Shown here: piece after piece, positions 25,990 to 34,808 of the stretch
Numbering within the stretch: position 1 is the stretch's first letter
How the letters are laid out: each line of letters opens with the position of its first letter
NCBI GenBank assembly: GCA_965656525.1
Contig: CBFHKY010000001.1
Span: forward strand, 124,001 to 188,000
Direction of reading: 5' to 3'
DNA: 64,000 bases
Origin: Pseudomaricurvus sp965656525
GTDB taxonomy: Bacteria > Pseudomonadota > Gammaproteobacteria > Pseudomonadales > Cellvibrionaceae
The notes under the pieces: generated by a model
Seen by the model: only the letters and a program-made list of their open reading frames with translations
Database searches by the model: none
Told to the model about the DNA's origin: nothing
Made by a program: the position numbers and the translations under genes

Positions 25990-28140
25990 TTAGGCGTAGT
26001 ATTTCTGTTGGTTAACAGCCATTGCACGCTGTGTATCCGTCGCTTCGTAAAGCTTACCCAAGTGTTTGTATTGATCACACAAAGCAACGAAAGCCGCAAC
26101 CCCCATACTATCAATCCATCGCAATACTCCTCCCTTAAAGGGAGGAAAGCCTAGACCATAGATCAAGCTCATATCCGCCTCTGCTGCAGAACCCACAATC
26201 TCCTCTTCGAGGCAGCGTGCCATCTCGATGGCCATGGGTATCATCATGCGAGCGATAACATCTTCCGACGAGAACTCTTGGGGGGCAGCAGAAATGCCTT
26301 GCAACAACGCATACGTTTCTTCGGTCGCTACTTTTTTAGGTTTGCCACGCTTATCCAGTTCGTAGCGATAAAAACCTTGACCCGTTTTTTGTCCATAATG
26401 TTGGCTTTCAAAGAGAGCATCTGCGGCTGTTTTGTACTGTTTACGCATGCGATCAGGAAACCCTTCCGCCATCACCTCTTCCGCGTGACAACCCGTATCG
26501 ATACCTACAACATCCAGCAAATAGGCAGGGCCCATCGGCCAGCCCCATTTTTCCATAATTTTATCCACCTTCTGAAAATCGGCGCCGTCGCGAACTAAGC
26601 CCGCAAAGCCGGCAAAATAAGGAAACAACACTCGATTCACCAAGAAACCCGGGCAATCTTTTACAACAATGGCTTTCTTACCCATGGCGTTGGCATAAGC
26701 CACGGTGCGGGCGATGGCTTCATCTGATGTTTTCTCACCTCGAATCACTTCCACCAGAGGCATGGCATGAACAGGGTTAAAAAAGTGCATACCGCAAAAG
26801 TTTTCTGGCCGCTTTAACGCACCAGCGAGATGGGTGATCGAAATGGAGGATGTATTAGAAGCAATAATAGTATCGTCACGAACCTGCTGCTCCACCTCGG
26901 CAAGCACAGAGCACTTCACCTTTGGGTTTTCAATCACGGCTTCAACGACAATATTAAGCTCATCAAAACCGTCATAACTTAACGTGGGTCTTATACGCCC
27001 TAGCGTCTCCCCCATTTGCTCTGGGGTCATGCGGCCGCGGGATACACGCTTGCTAAGCAGTTTGCTAGCTTCGTTCATACCCAAATCCAAACCCTTCTGC
27101 GCAATGTCTTTCATGCGTATAGGGACACCTCGAAATGATGACTGGTAGGCGATGCCTCCCCCCATAATTCCAGCCCCTAGTACGGCAGCGGATTGCACCT
27201 TAGTGCAAGATGACTTCTCCCAGTTTTTCGCTTTTTTTGCCAATAATTGATCACTCAAAAAAAGCCCCACTAAAGATTCAGCCTGCTCTGTTCCTGCCAC
27301 TTTGATGAAACCAGCCTTTTCGATTTTCAAAGCTTCATCTCGACCTAATTTCGCGGCCTTTTCAATGGTTTTCACAGCAATAACGGGTGCAGGGTAATGA
27401 GGGCCAGCCTGCATTCCCACAAAGGCTTTGGATGTTTCAAAAGTCATCAATGCTTCAATATCACCCAACTGAAGCGGCGCTATTTTCTGATGTCGACGAG
27501 AGACAATATCGAGCTGACCGTCTATGCATTGTTGCAACACAGATAAGGCTGCATCACGAAGCTTTTCAGGCTCTACCACGCCATCGACCACCTTGGCCTT
27601 CAGGGCGGCATTGGCCGTATTTTCAGAGCCCGCGGCAATCCATTCAACAGCGGTGTCGCAACCAGCCAGTCTTGGCAGGCGAACCGTTCCCCCCCAGCCT
27701 GGGATCAATCCCAATTTTGCTTCTGGTAAACCAATTTTTGCCTTGGCGGACATCACTCGATAATCACATGCCAGACACAGCTCAAGGCCACCCCCTAGTG
27801 CATAACCATTAATGGCAACGACTACTGGTACAGGAAAATCTTCCAGTCGGTTGAAGTTGATATTGTTTTTCGCCAAGTGCTCACCTGCTGTTTCAGCGCC
27901 AGCAGCAAATAGAGGCAAAAACTCCGTGATGTCCGCGCCCACAATAAACACCGGTTTACCGCTGGTAATTAATAGCCCTTTCAACTCTGGTGTCGCCTCT
28001 AAAGCAAGCAGGGCCTGTGACAATTCATCCACCGTTTGAGAGTCAAATTTATTGACTGCATCTGTCTGAGCATCAAAGCGGAGCTCAGCAACGCCGCCTT
28101 CTAAAAGTTCTACCTGTATTGAACTGCCCTCGAAAATCAT
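25990..28140 (-). CDS. fadB: Fatty-acid oxidation complex alpha subunit FadB
   Basis: A 716-residue bifunctional enzyme. The N-terminal crotonase part (to about 190) hydrates enoyl-CoA, with NGYALGGGLELCLACDYR and GLPEAKLGLIPGWGG carrying the two catalytic glutamates. The C-terminal 3-hydroxyacyl-CoA dehydrogenase part starts at AAVLGAGIMGGGIA (NAD-binding) and contains HFFNPVHAMPLVEV with the catalytic histidine. It heads the fadBA operon. I saw no clear PsrA/FadR box in the 232 bp upstream. Confidence 0.97.
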   Translation of the reverse strand: MIFEGSSIQVELLEGGVAELRFDAQTDAVNKFDSQTVDELSQALLALEATPELKGLLITSGKPVFIVGADITEFLPLFAAGAETAGEHLAKNNINFNRLEDFPVPVVVAINGYALGGGLELCLACDYRVMSAKAKIGLPEAKLGLIPGWGGTVRLPRLAGCDTAVEWIAAGSENTANAALKAKVVDGVVEPEKLRDAALSVLQQCIDGQLDIVSRRHQKIAPLQLGDIEALMTFETSKAFVGMQAGPHYPAPVIAVKTIEKAAKLGRDEALKIEKAGFIKVAGTEQAESLVGLFLSDQLLAKKAKNWEKSSCTKVQSAAVLGAGIMGGGIAYQSSFRGVPIRMKDIAQKGLDLGMNEASKLLSKRVSRGRMTPEQMGETLGRIRPTLSYDGFDELNIVVEAVIENPKVKCSVLAEVEQQVRDDTIIASNTSSISITHLAGALKRPENFCGMHFFNPVHAMPLVEVIRGEKTSDEAIARTVAYANAMGKKAIVVKDCPGFLVNRVLFPYFAGFAGLVRDGADFQKVDKIMEKWGWPMGPAYLLDVVGIDTGCHAEEVMAEGFPDRMRKQYKTAADALFESQHYGQKTGQGFYRYELDKRGKPKKVATEETYALLQGISAAPQEFSSEDVIARMMIPMAIEMARCLEEEIVGSAAEADMSLIYGLGFPPFKGGVLRWIDSMGVAAFVALCDQYKHLGKLYEATDTQRAMAVNQQKYYA

Positions 28141-28372
28141 ATCTGACCCCGCTTGTTGCGTAGATTGTGTATTGCTCTTACTTGGTCCATCGGTATATTC
28201 AAGTGCTTAGCTGGTGAAATTTCGATCAAGACCTATCGTCAACACTCTGCTTCACTGCTGCTTATATCGATAAGCACGGAATGTTCATCAGTCACGTTAG
28301 CGCAGCAAATATATGTAGAGTACAAAGTTGTCTCGATTGGGCCGAAATCCCACAACCTTTTTGTGAACCGAT

Positions 28373-28912
28373 TCATTTTGGCGAAGTAGCAATTACCCAT
28401 GCGGCATCGCCCTGTAGCGGTTCTATTCTGAATGGAGTGGCATCGGCTATTGAAAGGCTACTGCCTCGGTTGAGTATATGATCGCCACTGATCGAGCGAT
28501 ACATAACTTGTCCCTCTAATAAGAAAATTAATGTTTTCCCGCAGGAAAGCGTATTCACCGGATCTTCATCACTTTGGCGCTTAAAGTAACGAACTGACCA
28601 GCCTTCGCCCCCACCTGTGCTGCTCATAAAAGTGGCCGACAGTGTTTGAGCGTGCTCAGTATCGAGCGCATGGGTGACCTTTTCAGAAGATGGACGTAAA
28701 TCGATGAGGAAAAAATCTTTCAGCTTGATGGGAAAGCCTTTAAGGACTTTTTCAAGGGATTGCACTGTAGGACTTACAGCACCCTGTTCGATCATCGAAA
28801 TCGCGCTGTTTGGAACGCCAGCACGCTTAGCAAGCTCACGCTGGGACCAACCGTAAAATTCGCGCAACGCTTTAAGGCGAATGCCTAAAGTAACGGATTC
28901 GGGCATGGGCAC
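28373..28912 (-). CDS. XRE-family regulator with C-terminal cupin domain
   Basis: A 179-residue transcription factor. Residues 8-62 form a helix-turn-helix (LKALREFYGWSQRELAKRAGVPNSAISMIEQGAVSPT). Residues about 110-175 form a cupin sensor (LIFLLEGQVMYRSISGDH ... RGSSLSIADATPFRIEPL). The architecture is that of PuuR-like regulators, which respond to small metabolites. The ligand here is unknown. It is co-oriented with and 232 bp upstream of fadBA, so control of beta-oxidation is possible but unproven. A second ATG two codons in is an alternative start. Confidence 0.85.
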   Translation of the reverse strand: MPMPESVTLGIRLKALREFYGWSQRELAKRAGVPNSAISMIEQGAVSPTVQSLEKVLKGFPIKLKDFFLIDLRPSSEKVTHALDTEHAQTLSATFMSSTGGGEGWSVRYFKRQSDEDPVNTLSCGKTLIFLLEGQVMYRSISGDHILNRGSSLSIADATPFRIEPLQGDAAWVIATSPK

Positions 28913-29050
28913 TCCAATTTCGCACTCTTGAACAACGTCACCGTAAAACCACAGGGTATGACGAGTTGTCAGAATGATGATCGGGATTCGACCGCGTTAA
29001 CGTCTGTGAACTTGTATTTCTCTCACAGCTGAAGAAAAAGTGCAACGAAC

Positions 29051-29084
29051 AAAAAAGGGCACACCAAAAATGGTGCGCCCTTTT
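29051..29084 (-). terminator. fabY terminator
   Basis: Stem GGGC-A-CACCA / TGGTG-C-GCCC with one mismatch and a loop of four A. On the minus strand a run of six T follows. It lies 44 bp after the fabY stop. Confidence 0.75.
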
Positions 29085-29127
29085 ACAGAGTACTTACCCA
29101 TAAATGAACAAATCTTTGCGGTAAGAA

Positions 29128-31026
29128 TCAGAGCATATCTTCATAGCGGGTGTCTGCCGTTGAATATTCCACAGCGCGATCCCAGCCAGGAACCTTCAAC
29201 TGTTTATCTGTGATAGTTAATAGTTGATCGTTGATCATATCTTGGCCGAAATGATAGATAATACTGAATTCGCCCTGCAGCGCCTTCTGATCGTATTCGT
29301 TGGCTGCCACTTCGACTTTCGCTAATTTGGCTGTGTAGCCTGCCATTTCGTCAGTGCTGTAGCGCTTAGCCAGCATACGCTTAACGACGTTTGGAGAGAT
29401 CACCACACCCGTAGCGTTGTTCCCACCAAACCCTTTACTGTTGATAAAGGAAACATCAATGCGATCCATCTTGATGTCTTGAGTAGAGATTTGTAACCGC
29501 TCAGAGTGAACATCATCTGCCACTTTATCGATTGTTTTGATACCTGGAACCATACCGTAACGAAACGACCCCAGCGCTGCCACAACCTGATCACCACTGG
29601 CGGGCCCAATAGAGTGCCCCACAAACGCTTTCACCGCGGCTACAGGCCACTGTTCGATACCGAAGGCTTCGGCAATACGATGGAATAACTCAGACTCCGT
29701 TACTCGATTAGCTGGTGTACTGGAACCATGAGCATGAATAAAACTGTGTTTGCGTACACCTTCTTCACCGACCACTTTCGTTGCCGCAGCAACAGCTTTG
29801 GCAAGAGTCAAATAGTTACCGGGGCCAGGGGCTGAAATCGATTTCTTGTAACCGTCAGCATTCACAAATACATCGGTTACTGCACCATGCACTTGGGCGC
29901 CTAACTCCATGACCAGCTCGTCATCCATTAGAATGACAAACTGAGTCGCCTCTGCAATAGTGAAACCACAGTTATCACCGAAGGGGCGACTGGAACGACG
30001 CAGATCCGGCGTAGCGGTTCCTTCGAGTTTTTTAAGGCCATCGTAAGTGCCTAATGCACTCATCGCCGCAAAGCCATCGATCACCTCTTGGGTGATGGGC
30101 GCTTCGCTATTGCCTACGACAGCAACCCGTGACTTACCTGACTGTATCGCCTCGACACCCTGTTTCAGATTGTACAAAAAAGTCGCGCAAGCGCCTGTTG
30201 CCGCACCCGTGGTCCCAACATTGCCAAGTACATAAGCATTGATAAAATCAGCAGGCATGGTGTTGAGCCCTAAAGGCAACTGTTTTGCACTGACACGTCC
30301 GCCGCGCAGGCGAGACTGCATCATACCGCCCAGTCCATTTTCATCCACTTGGCTCATCACACTACTGGCGTGCACGCTGACTTGATCGGGCTGAACAGCA
30401 CTCATGACTGTAGTCCACGGTATACCCATGGAGTGAAGCGCATCGCTCACACCGACAATCGTCATCTGCAAACCACGAGGGTGAAAACGAGAGTTATAGA
30501 GTTCGCTAGGGTTAAATCCGGTCGGTAACTGACCCGCCGACTTTACGGGCAGATCTCGAACACTTTCGACTTTCATTTCGACGTTATCGGTCAGTGTGAC
30601 ACTGACGTACTTTTCAGAGTGCTCAGCCACACGCCAAGATGCCGGCACGGGGTTAGGAAGTTGTTTTTTCGTGATTAAGAAGCGAGTAGCCTCTTCATCT
30701 GGGGCCAAGGTGACTGATTGCTGCCACGGAGTGGCATCAACATCAAAATAGGATTTTTCAATACGACGGATCAATGTGGCATTCAGGATGGCTTCGCCAT
30801 ACTGCTGTTCGATGTCAGACAAGCTCAACAACGCCCCCTCGGATGATGTAAACCCACCCGTACCAGACGAAATAATCCCTGTCATTACACCAAGGCCTGC
30901 CAAAGTTTCTTGACGGGCGCCTTCATCTAAACTCTCAATAGTCATACGACGAAAGCCGTGGTGAAAGGAACTTCGGCCTGCTGCGTTGTAACCACCAAAG
31001 CCAACAATAATAGGTAAACGAGCCAT
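29128..31026 (-). CDS. fabY: FabY-type beta-ketoacyl-ACP synthase
   Basis: A 632-residue ketosynthase resembling Pseudomonas FabY (about 634), which condenses acetyl-CoA with malonyl-ACP to start fatty-acid synthesis in place of FabH. The opening LPIIVGFGGYNAAGRSSFHH, the nucleophile region TGACATFLYNL, and the histidine motifs HAHGSSTPANRVTE and AFVGHSIGPASG are clear. The ATG at 31026 has GAGG about 9 nt before it; a TTG at 31044 would add six residues. It is divergent from a GlxA-type regulator. The name rests on whole-protein similarity as I recognise it. Confidence 0.85.
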   Translation of the reverse strand: MARLPIIVGFGGYNAAGRSSFHHGFRRMTIESLDEGARQETLAGLGVMTGIISSGTGGFTSSEGALLSLSDIEQQYGEAILNATLIRRIEKSYFDVDATPWQQSVTLAPDEEATRFLITKKQLPNPVPASWRVAEHSEKYVSVTLTDNVEMKVESVRDLPVKSAGQLPTGFNPSELYNSRFHPRGLQMTIVGVSDALHSMGIPWTTVMSAVQPDQVSVHASSVMSQVDENGLGGMMQSRLRGGRVSAKQLPLGLNTMPADFINAYVLGNVGTTGAATGACATFLYNLKQGVEAIQSGKSRVAVVGNSEAPITQEVIDGFAAMSALGTYDGLKKLEGTATPDLRRSSRPFGDNCGFTIAEATQFVILMDDELVMELGAQVHGAVTDVFVNADGYKKSISAPGPGNYLTLAKAVAAATKVVGEEGVRKHSFIHAHGSSTPANRVTESELFHRIAEAFGIEQWPVAAVKAFVGHSIGPASGDQVVAALGSFRYGMVPGIKTIDKVADDVHSERLQISTQDIKMDRIDVSFINSKGFGGNNATGVVISPNVVKRMLAKRYSTDEMAGYTAKLAKVEVAANEYDQKALQGEFSIIYHFGQDMINDQLLTITDKQLKVPGWDRAVEYSTADTRYEDML

Positions 31027-31168
31027 CTGACTAAACCTCAACAAGTAAACGTGCCCTAAGATTGGGCCATCTGTCCATTCTAGGTGTGCAGAGCACTCAA
31101 GTCATCGCTATAATGGCCATAAATACAGCCTTTTTGGCCAAACCTTGTAAATTCACTTGAGCATCACA

Positions 31169-32170
31169 ATGAAAAGACGCCTTGCCGCTACTTTTTTACT
31201 TATAGAGGACATGCTGGCTACCAGCATTACATTGCCCATTGAAATGTTGAATGCGGCCTCTCACGCTGGCCAAGCTCGAGCTAAAGGCTCCCCTAGGCTA
31301 AACATCGCAACGGCGAGCATCAGTAAAACACCGGTCAAGACGCGCTCAGGGTTTACGTTAACACCCGATTTGGCACTGGATGAGATCGGCTCCACCGACA
31401 TGGTGATTTTACCATCGCTGTGGCGAAACCCTCGCCCTATCATCCGCAAATATCCGGCGCTAGTAGAATGGCTAAAAGCACAGAATGAGCGAGGTGCTTT
31501 ATTAATTGCTGTAGGTACTGGTTGCTGCTTTTTGGCTGAAGCTGGATTATTAAACGGAAAAGCTGCCACAACGCACTGGCATTATTTTGATCAGTTCCAG
31601 CGAGATTACCCCGAAGTTCAACTCAAGCGACAATATTTTATTACCCAATCAGGCAATATTTATTGTGCCGCTAGTGTTAATGCCATCGCTGACTTGACCG
31701 TTCATTTTATACACAGGAATTATGGCGCCGACATTGCTTCTCACGTACAAAGAAATTTCTCCCATGAGATTAGGCGCCCCTATGAGACCACAGGGTTCTA
31801 TGATGACAAGCATCGCTATCACCCGGATGAAGATGTTGTCCAAGCGCAAATTTGGCTGCAAGACAACTGTCAAAAAGAAATACTTTTGAAAGACGTAGCC
31901 ATGCGCTTTGATATGAGTGTGCGCACCTTTAACCGCCGCTTCAAAGTTGCAACAGGGAAGACCCCGTTGCAATATTTGCAAGAAATACGCATTGATATGG
32001 CTAAGGATTTACTGCAAACCAGTAATCTTTCAGTGGGGGATGTGGCCTACCGAGTCGGCTATCAAGACATGGGGCATTTTTCCGCGTTATTTAAAAAACT
32101 TTTATCCACGACACCCAGTGAATATCGACAAACGGTAAGAGCCAAATTATTTACCGCAGACTCTCACTAG
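31169..32170 (+). CDS. GlxA-family AraC-type transcriptional regulator
   Basis: A 333-residue regulator with an N-terminal DJ-1/PfpI amidotransferase-like domain (to about 185, with ALLIAVGTGCCFLAEAGLL around the elbow cysteine). A C-terminal AraC double helix-turn-helix follows (LKDVAMRFDMSVRTFNRRFK and VAYRVGYQDMGHFSALFKK). Relatives control carnitine, betaine or arginine use; the effector here is unknown. The ATG at 31169 is preferred to a TTG at 31157. It is divergent from fabY by 142 bp, so it may act there. Confidence 0.87.
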   Translation: MKRRLAATFLLIEDMLATSITLPIEMLNAASHAGQARAKGSPRLNIATASISKTPVKTRSGFTLTPDLALDEIGSTDMVILPSLWRNPRPIIRKYPALVEWLKAQNERGALLIAVGTGCCFLAEAGLLNGKAATTHWHYFDQFQRDYPEVQLKRQYFITQSGNIYCAASVNAIADLTVHFIHRNYGADIASHVQRNFSHEIRRPYETTGFYDDKHRYHPDEDVVQAQIWLQDNCQKEILLKDVAMRFDMSVRTFNRRFKVATGKTPLQYLQEIRIDMAKDLLQTSNLSVGDVAYRVGYQDMGHFSALFKKLLSTTPSEYRQTVRAKLFTADSH

Positions 32171-32273
32171 CGACTGAAGATTTTCGAAAGCAATCGCTCT
32201 TGGTGATGGCCCATTGTTTCAAGCTACTGATATTTTTTACAGTCTAGGTTTTTTCCGCTCTCACATTGCTCCG

Positions 32274-32906
32274 CTATGGTTTTTGAAATAACACCACATC
32301 AGAGCTTACAACCGTTACTGTTGTGTTCCACCGGGCCGCAAGATGCTCCATGGTTGCCTGATGAAAAAAAGTAATGTGTGTGGGGTCGTTTTTATAGTGC
32401 CAAGATTGAAAAGCTTCAGGGTTACTGACTCGTTTTGTCATAAGCAATAACCAACCACCAGTTAGTAATTGCTGCCAGAGGACATCTAAAATGGCTACAG
32501 GATTTGCTAGGTGTTCTACGACTTCGGTTAAGGTAATAAAGTGGTATTTGAGCGACAGCACACGATTATCGGGGTAGTAGAATTTATCAAACAAGGTAAC
32601 GCGGTGAGAGCCCTGCTCTAAGAGTTTTTTTAAAGCAGGCCCAGGCCCGCAGCCAAAATCAAGCCCTTCAGAAGCAGGAGGTAAACGCTCTAAAAGTGGT
32701 TTTGCGGCACGACGCAAAAAGTTTAAATACCCTTCGTCTTCTAGGTTGTTTTCATGTTTGTCGTACTCTTGCTTTTCTTCAGTTTCCGACAAATGAAAAG
32801 GTCTTGGAACATGAATGCATTGGCATTGTAGGCAACGCCAATAATCTCGCCGCTTGTCGCCCCAAAAAAACTGACATGAAGAGCCACAAACAACACAAGA
32901 AATCAT
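32274..32906 (-). CDS. Methyltransferase with N-terminal zinc ribbon
   Basis: A 210-residue protein. Residues 1-35 carry two CxxC pairs (C4/C7 and C25/C28) forming a likely zinc ribbon. A class I SAM domain follows, with GLDFGCGPGPALKKL as motif I, TLTEVVEHLANPVAIL as motif IV and GGWLLLMTKR. The pattern resembles Methyltransf_23 enzymes. The substrate is unknown; the ribbon suggests an RNA or protein target, which is inference. It stands alone, convergent with the GlxA-like gene. Confidence 0.8.
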   Translation of the reverse strand: MISCVVCGSSCQFFWGDKRRDYWRCLQCQCIHVPRPFHLSETEEKQEYDKHENNLEDEGYLNFLRRAAKPLLERLPPASEGLDFGCGPGPALKKLLEQGSHRVTLFDKFYYPDNRVLSLKYHFITLTEVVEHLANPVAILDVLWQQLLTGGWLLLMTKRVSNPEAFQSWHYKNDPTHITFFHQATMEHLAARWNTTVTVVSSDVVLFQKP

Positions 32907-32922
32907 CGCACAACCTAAAGAA

Positions 32923-32948
32923 AATGCCCCAGTCCTATCTGGGGCATT
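32923..32948 (-). terminator. ibpA terminator
   Basis: A perfect 10-bp stem AATGCCCCAG / CTGGGGCATT with a 6-nt loop. On the minus strand TTCTTT follows. It lies 31 bp after the ibpA stop. Confidence 0.7.
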
Positions 32949-32979
32949 GGGTGAACAGACGTATAGAGTCTAAAATATA

Positions 32980-33471
32980 CTAAGCCACTTGTGATGATTC
33001 TTTTCGAGAAACATCACTCAAGGGCTGAGTTTTTGCATTTTCTACAGAGCCGGTTGATATCTGAATGGTTCTTGGTTTCATCGCTTCTGGGATTTCACGC
33101 ACCAGATCTACATGCAAGAGACCATTTTCCATACGTGCTCCATCAACTTTTACATGATCCGCAAGTTGGAATCTTCTTTCAAAGTTTCTAGCCGCAATGC
33201 CTTGATGCAAAAACGTGCGCTCAGCACCACCCTCATCCTTAGTACCGCTGATGACTAAGGTGTTTTGTTCACTCTGAATATTAAGTTCTTCAGCACTAAA
33301 GCCAGCCAGTGCCATGGTAATTCTGTATTCGTTGTCATCAATTAATTCAACGTTATAAGGTGGATACCCGCCTTGCGTCTGCTCAGTGCGACTCAAGTTA
33401 TCCAACATTGAAGCCATGCGATCAAAACCAATGGCAGAGCGGTAAAGTGGTGAAAAATCTGTCGTTCTCAT
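32980..33471 (-). CDS. ibpA: Small heat-shock protein (Hsp20, IbpA-like)
   Basis: A 163-residue alpha-crystallin chaperone that holds unfolding proteins for DnaK and ClpB. The start MRTTDFSPLYRSAIGFDRM closely matches IbpA, followed by YPPYNVELIDDNEYRITMALAGF and HQGIAARNFERRFQLADHV. The ATG at 33471 has AAGG 8 nt before it; upstream in-frame starts are not supported. The C-terminal tail is longer than usual, and a KPRTIQI stretch replaces the common IxI position. I did not find a convincing sigma-32 promoter or RNA thermometer. Confidence 0.93.
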   Translation of the reverse strand: MRTTDFSPLYRSAIGFDRMASMLDNLSRTEQTQGGYPPYNVELIDDNEYRITMALAGFSAEELNIQSEQNTLVISGTKDEGGAERTFLHQGIAARNFERRFQLADHVKVDGARMENGLLHVDLVREIPEAMKPRTIQISTGSVENAKTQPLSDVSRKESSQVA

Positions 33472-33704
33472 AATCATACCCTTCTTAAAGCAATACGTTA
33501 TTGTGCTTGTTAAAACCAAGCCGTGATTAAGAGGCCGCTGTTAACATCACACCAAACTTGGTCATGAAGCTAGACCAGCAAAGGAAGATCTTTATGCATA
33601 AGATCAACCGACCCTATTGCCCTCTCATTATGAGCAGGTGCATGACAGATATGGATTCACTTTCAAAAAAATCAAGCCCCCGTATAAATCAATCCGTATT
33701 TTTT

Positions 33705-34745
33705 TTAACCAACTACTTGATGGAGAGCTTGCTCTAAGGTCGGGTATTGGAAGTTAAAATTTAAAGCCTGCAATTCATTAGGCAATACTTTTTGCCCAGA
33801 AAGTAAAAGTTCTTGACCCATCTGCCCCCAGAGTAATTTTACAATTGGTGATGGCATTCGGAAAAACGCAGGGCGATGCAAGGCGTGCCCCAACTCTACT
33901 GTGAAATGCCCATTAGTGACTGGGGCGGGAGCGGTAAGATTAACAGCTCGAGGCAGCTTCGGAAGTGACAACAAAAATTCGATGGCGCGACACAGATCGT
34001 CTCTATGAATCCAACTGAGCCATTGATTACCACCGCCTATTGGGCCACCCAATCCCAAGCGAAACGGTGGCAGTAACTGTTGCATCATACCGCCACCCTG
34101 GCCAAGTACAGGACCGATACGTAAGCTGCAAACCTGCGCACCAAGAGAGATAAATTCATGCGCGGCGACCTCCCAGTTACAGCAGAGCTCCTGACTGAAA
34201 TTCTGTGGCAAACATTGAGCAGCATCCACTTCGTTTTCACTCTGGTCTTGATCCCCCAAAGCTGTCGAGTAAATACCAACAGCTGAACCCGAAAGCACTC
34301 GCTCCGGTTTTTGATTGCGCCGTTTGTATAGGTTAAGTAGTGCTTTTGTAACGCCCACTCTACTGTCTAGCAAAGCCCTTTTTCGNNNNNNNNNNNNNNN
34401 NNNNNNNNNNNNNNNNNNNNNNNNNNNNNNNNNNNNNNNNNNNNNNNNNNNNNNNNNNNNNNNNNNNNNNNNNNNNNNNNNNNNATCTTCACTCCAACGA
34501 CTCGCAGCAATGCTCTCGCCAGCTAAGTTGATGATCACAGTTGGAAGGGGATCAGGGATTTGATCCAGACGTGAAACGCAAGTGAATCCTGCAGCGGCTT
34601 GTTTTTCGGGTGACCTAGTTAGCACGTAGCCTGTGTAGCCAGCGTCAACCAGCAAGGGCAACAAAGCTTTACCCAAAAAGCCGGTTCCACCAGTAATAAG
34701 CAAAGTAGGAAGATCCGACGATATGGCTCGATTGGGGGTATTCAT
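33705..34745 (-). CDS. NAD(P)-dependent epimerase of the YfcH / TIGR01777 family, interrupted by N gap
   Basis: A short-chain-dehydrogenase-like protein. The N-terminal Rossmann motif is LITGGTGFLGKALLPLL, followed by IINLAGESIAASRW, then after the gap RKRALLDSRVGVTKALL, a GSAVGIY motif and WLSWIHRDDLCRAIEFLL. The family function is poorly defined (sugar-nucleotide epimerase or cell-division inhibitor SulA-like by name). With 33 unknown codons it would be 346 residues; without them 313, nearer the family's 300. The N run keeps frame. It is the only gene of its transcript visible here. Confidence 0.82.
   Translation of the reverse strand: MNTPNRAISSDLPTLLITGGTGFLGKALLPLLVDAGYTGYVLTRSPEKQAAAGFTCVSRLDQIPDPLPTVIINLAGESIAASRWSEDXXXXXXXXXXXXXXXXXXXXXXXXXXXXXXXXXRKRALLDSRVGVTKALLNLYKRRNQKPERVLSGSAVGIYSTALGDQDQSENEVDAAQCLPQNFSQELCCNWEVAAHEFISLGAQVCSLRIGPVLGQGGGMMQQLLPPFRLGLGGPIGGGNQWLSWIHRDDLCRAIEFLLSLPKLPRAVNLTAPAPVTNGHFTVELGHALHRPAFFRMPSPIVKLLWGQMGQELLLSGQKVLPNELQALNFNFQYPTLEQALHQVVG
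34386..34484. other. Assembly gap of 99 N
   Basis: Ninety-nine undetermined bases inside the YfcH-like gene. The flanking codons encode RWSED and RKRALLDSR, which join into the family's usual RWxxxRKxxLLxSR motif with nothing missing. Confidence 0.95.
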
Positions 34746-34808
34746 TAGGCGTCTCCAATGGGCGCCTAATCGAAACTCAAACCATTGTCAGTATGAATAG
34801 AGACGCCG

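Noticed and set aside
27387..27812. 141-codon plus-strand frame inside fadB
   Set aside because: It lies wholly antisense to fadB, whose full-length match is certain; the translated sequence has no family features.
28141..28372. PsrA or FadR box before fadB
   Set aside because: Only a GAAATTTC core is present; the GAAAC-N4-GTTTC form is not.
33472..33704. Heat-shock promoter or ROSE thermometer before ibpA
   Set aside because: CTTGG-type -35 candidates occur but none has a CCCCAT -10 at the right spacing, and no ROSE-like pairing with the ribosome site was found.
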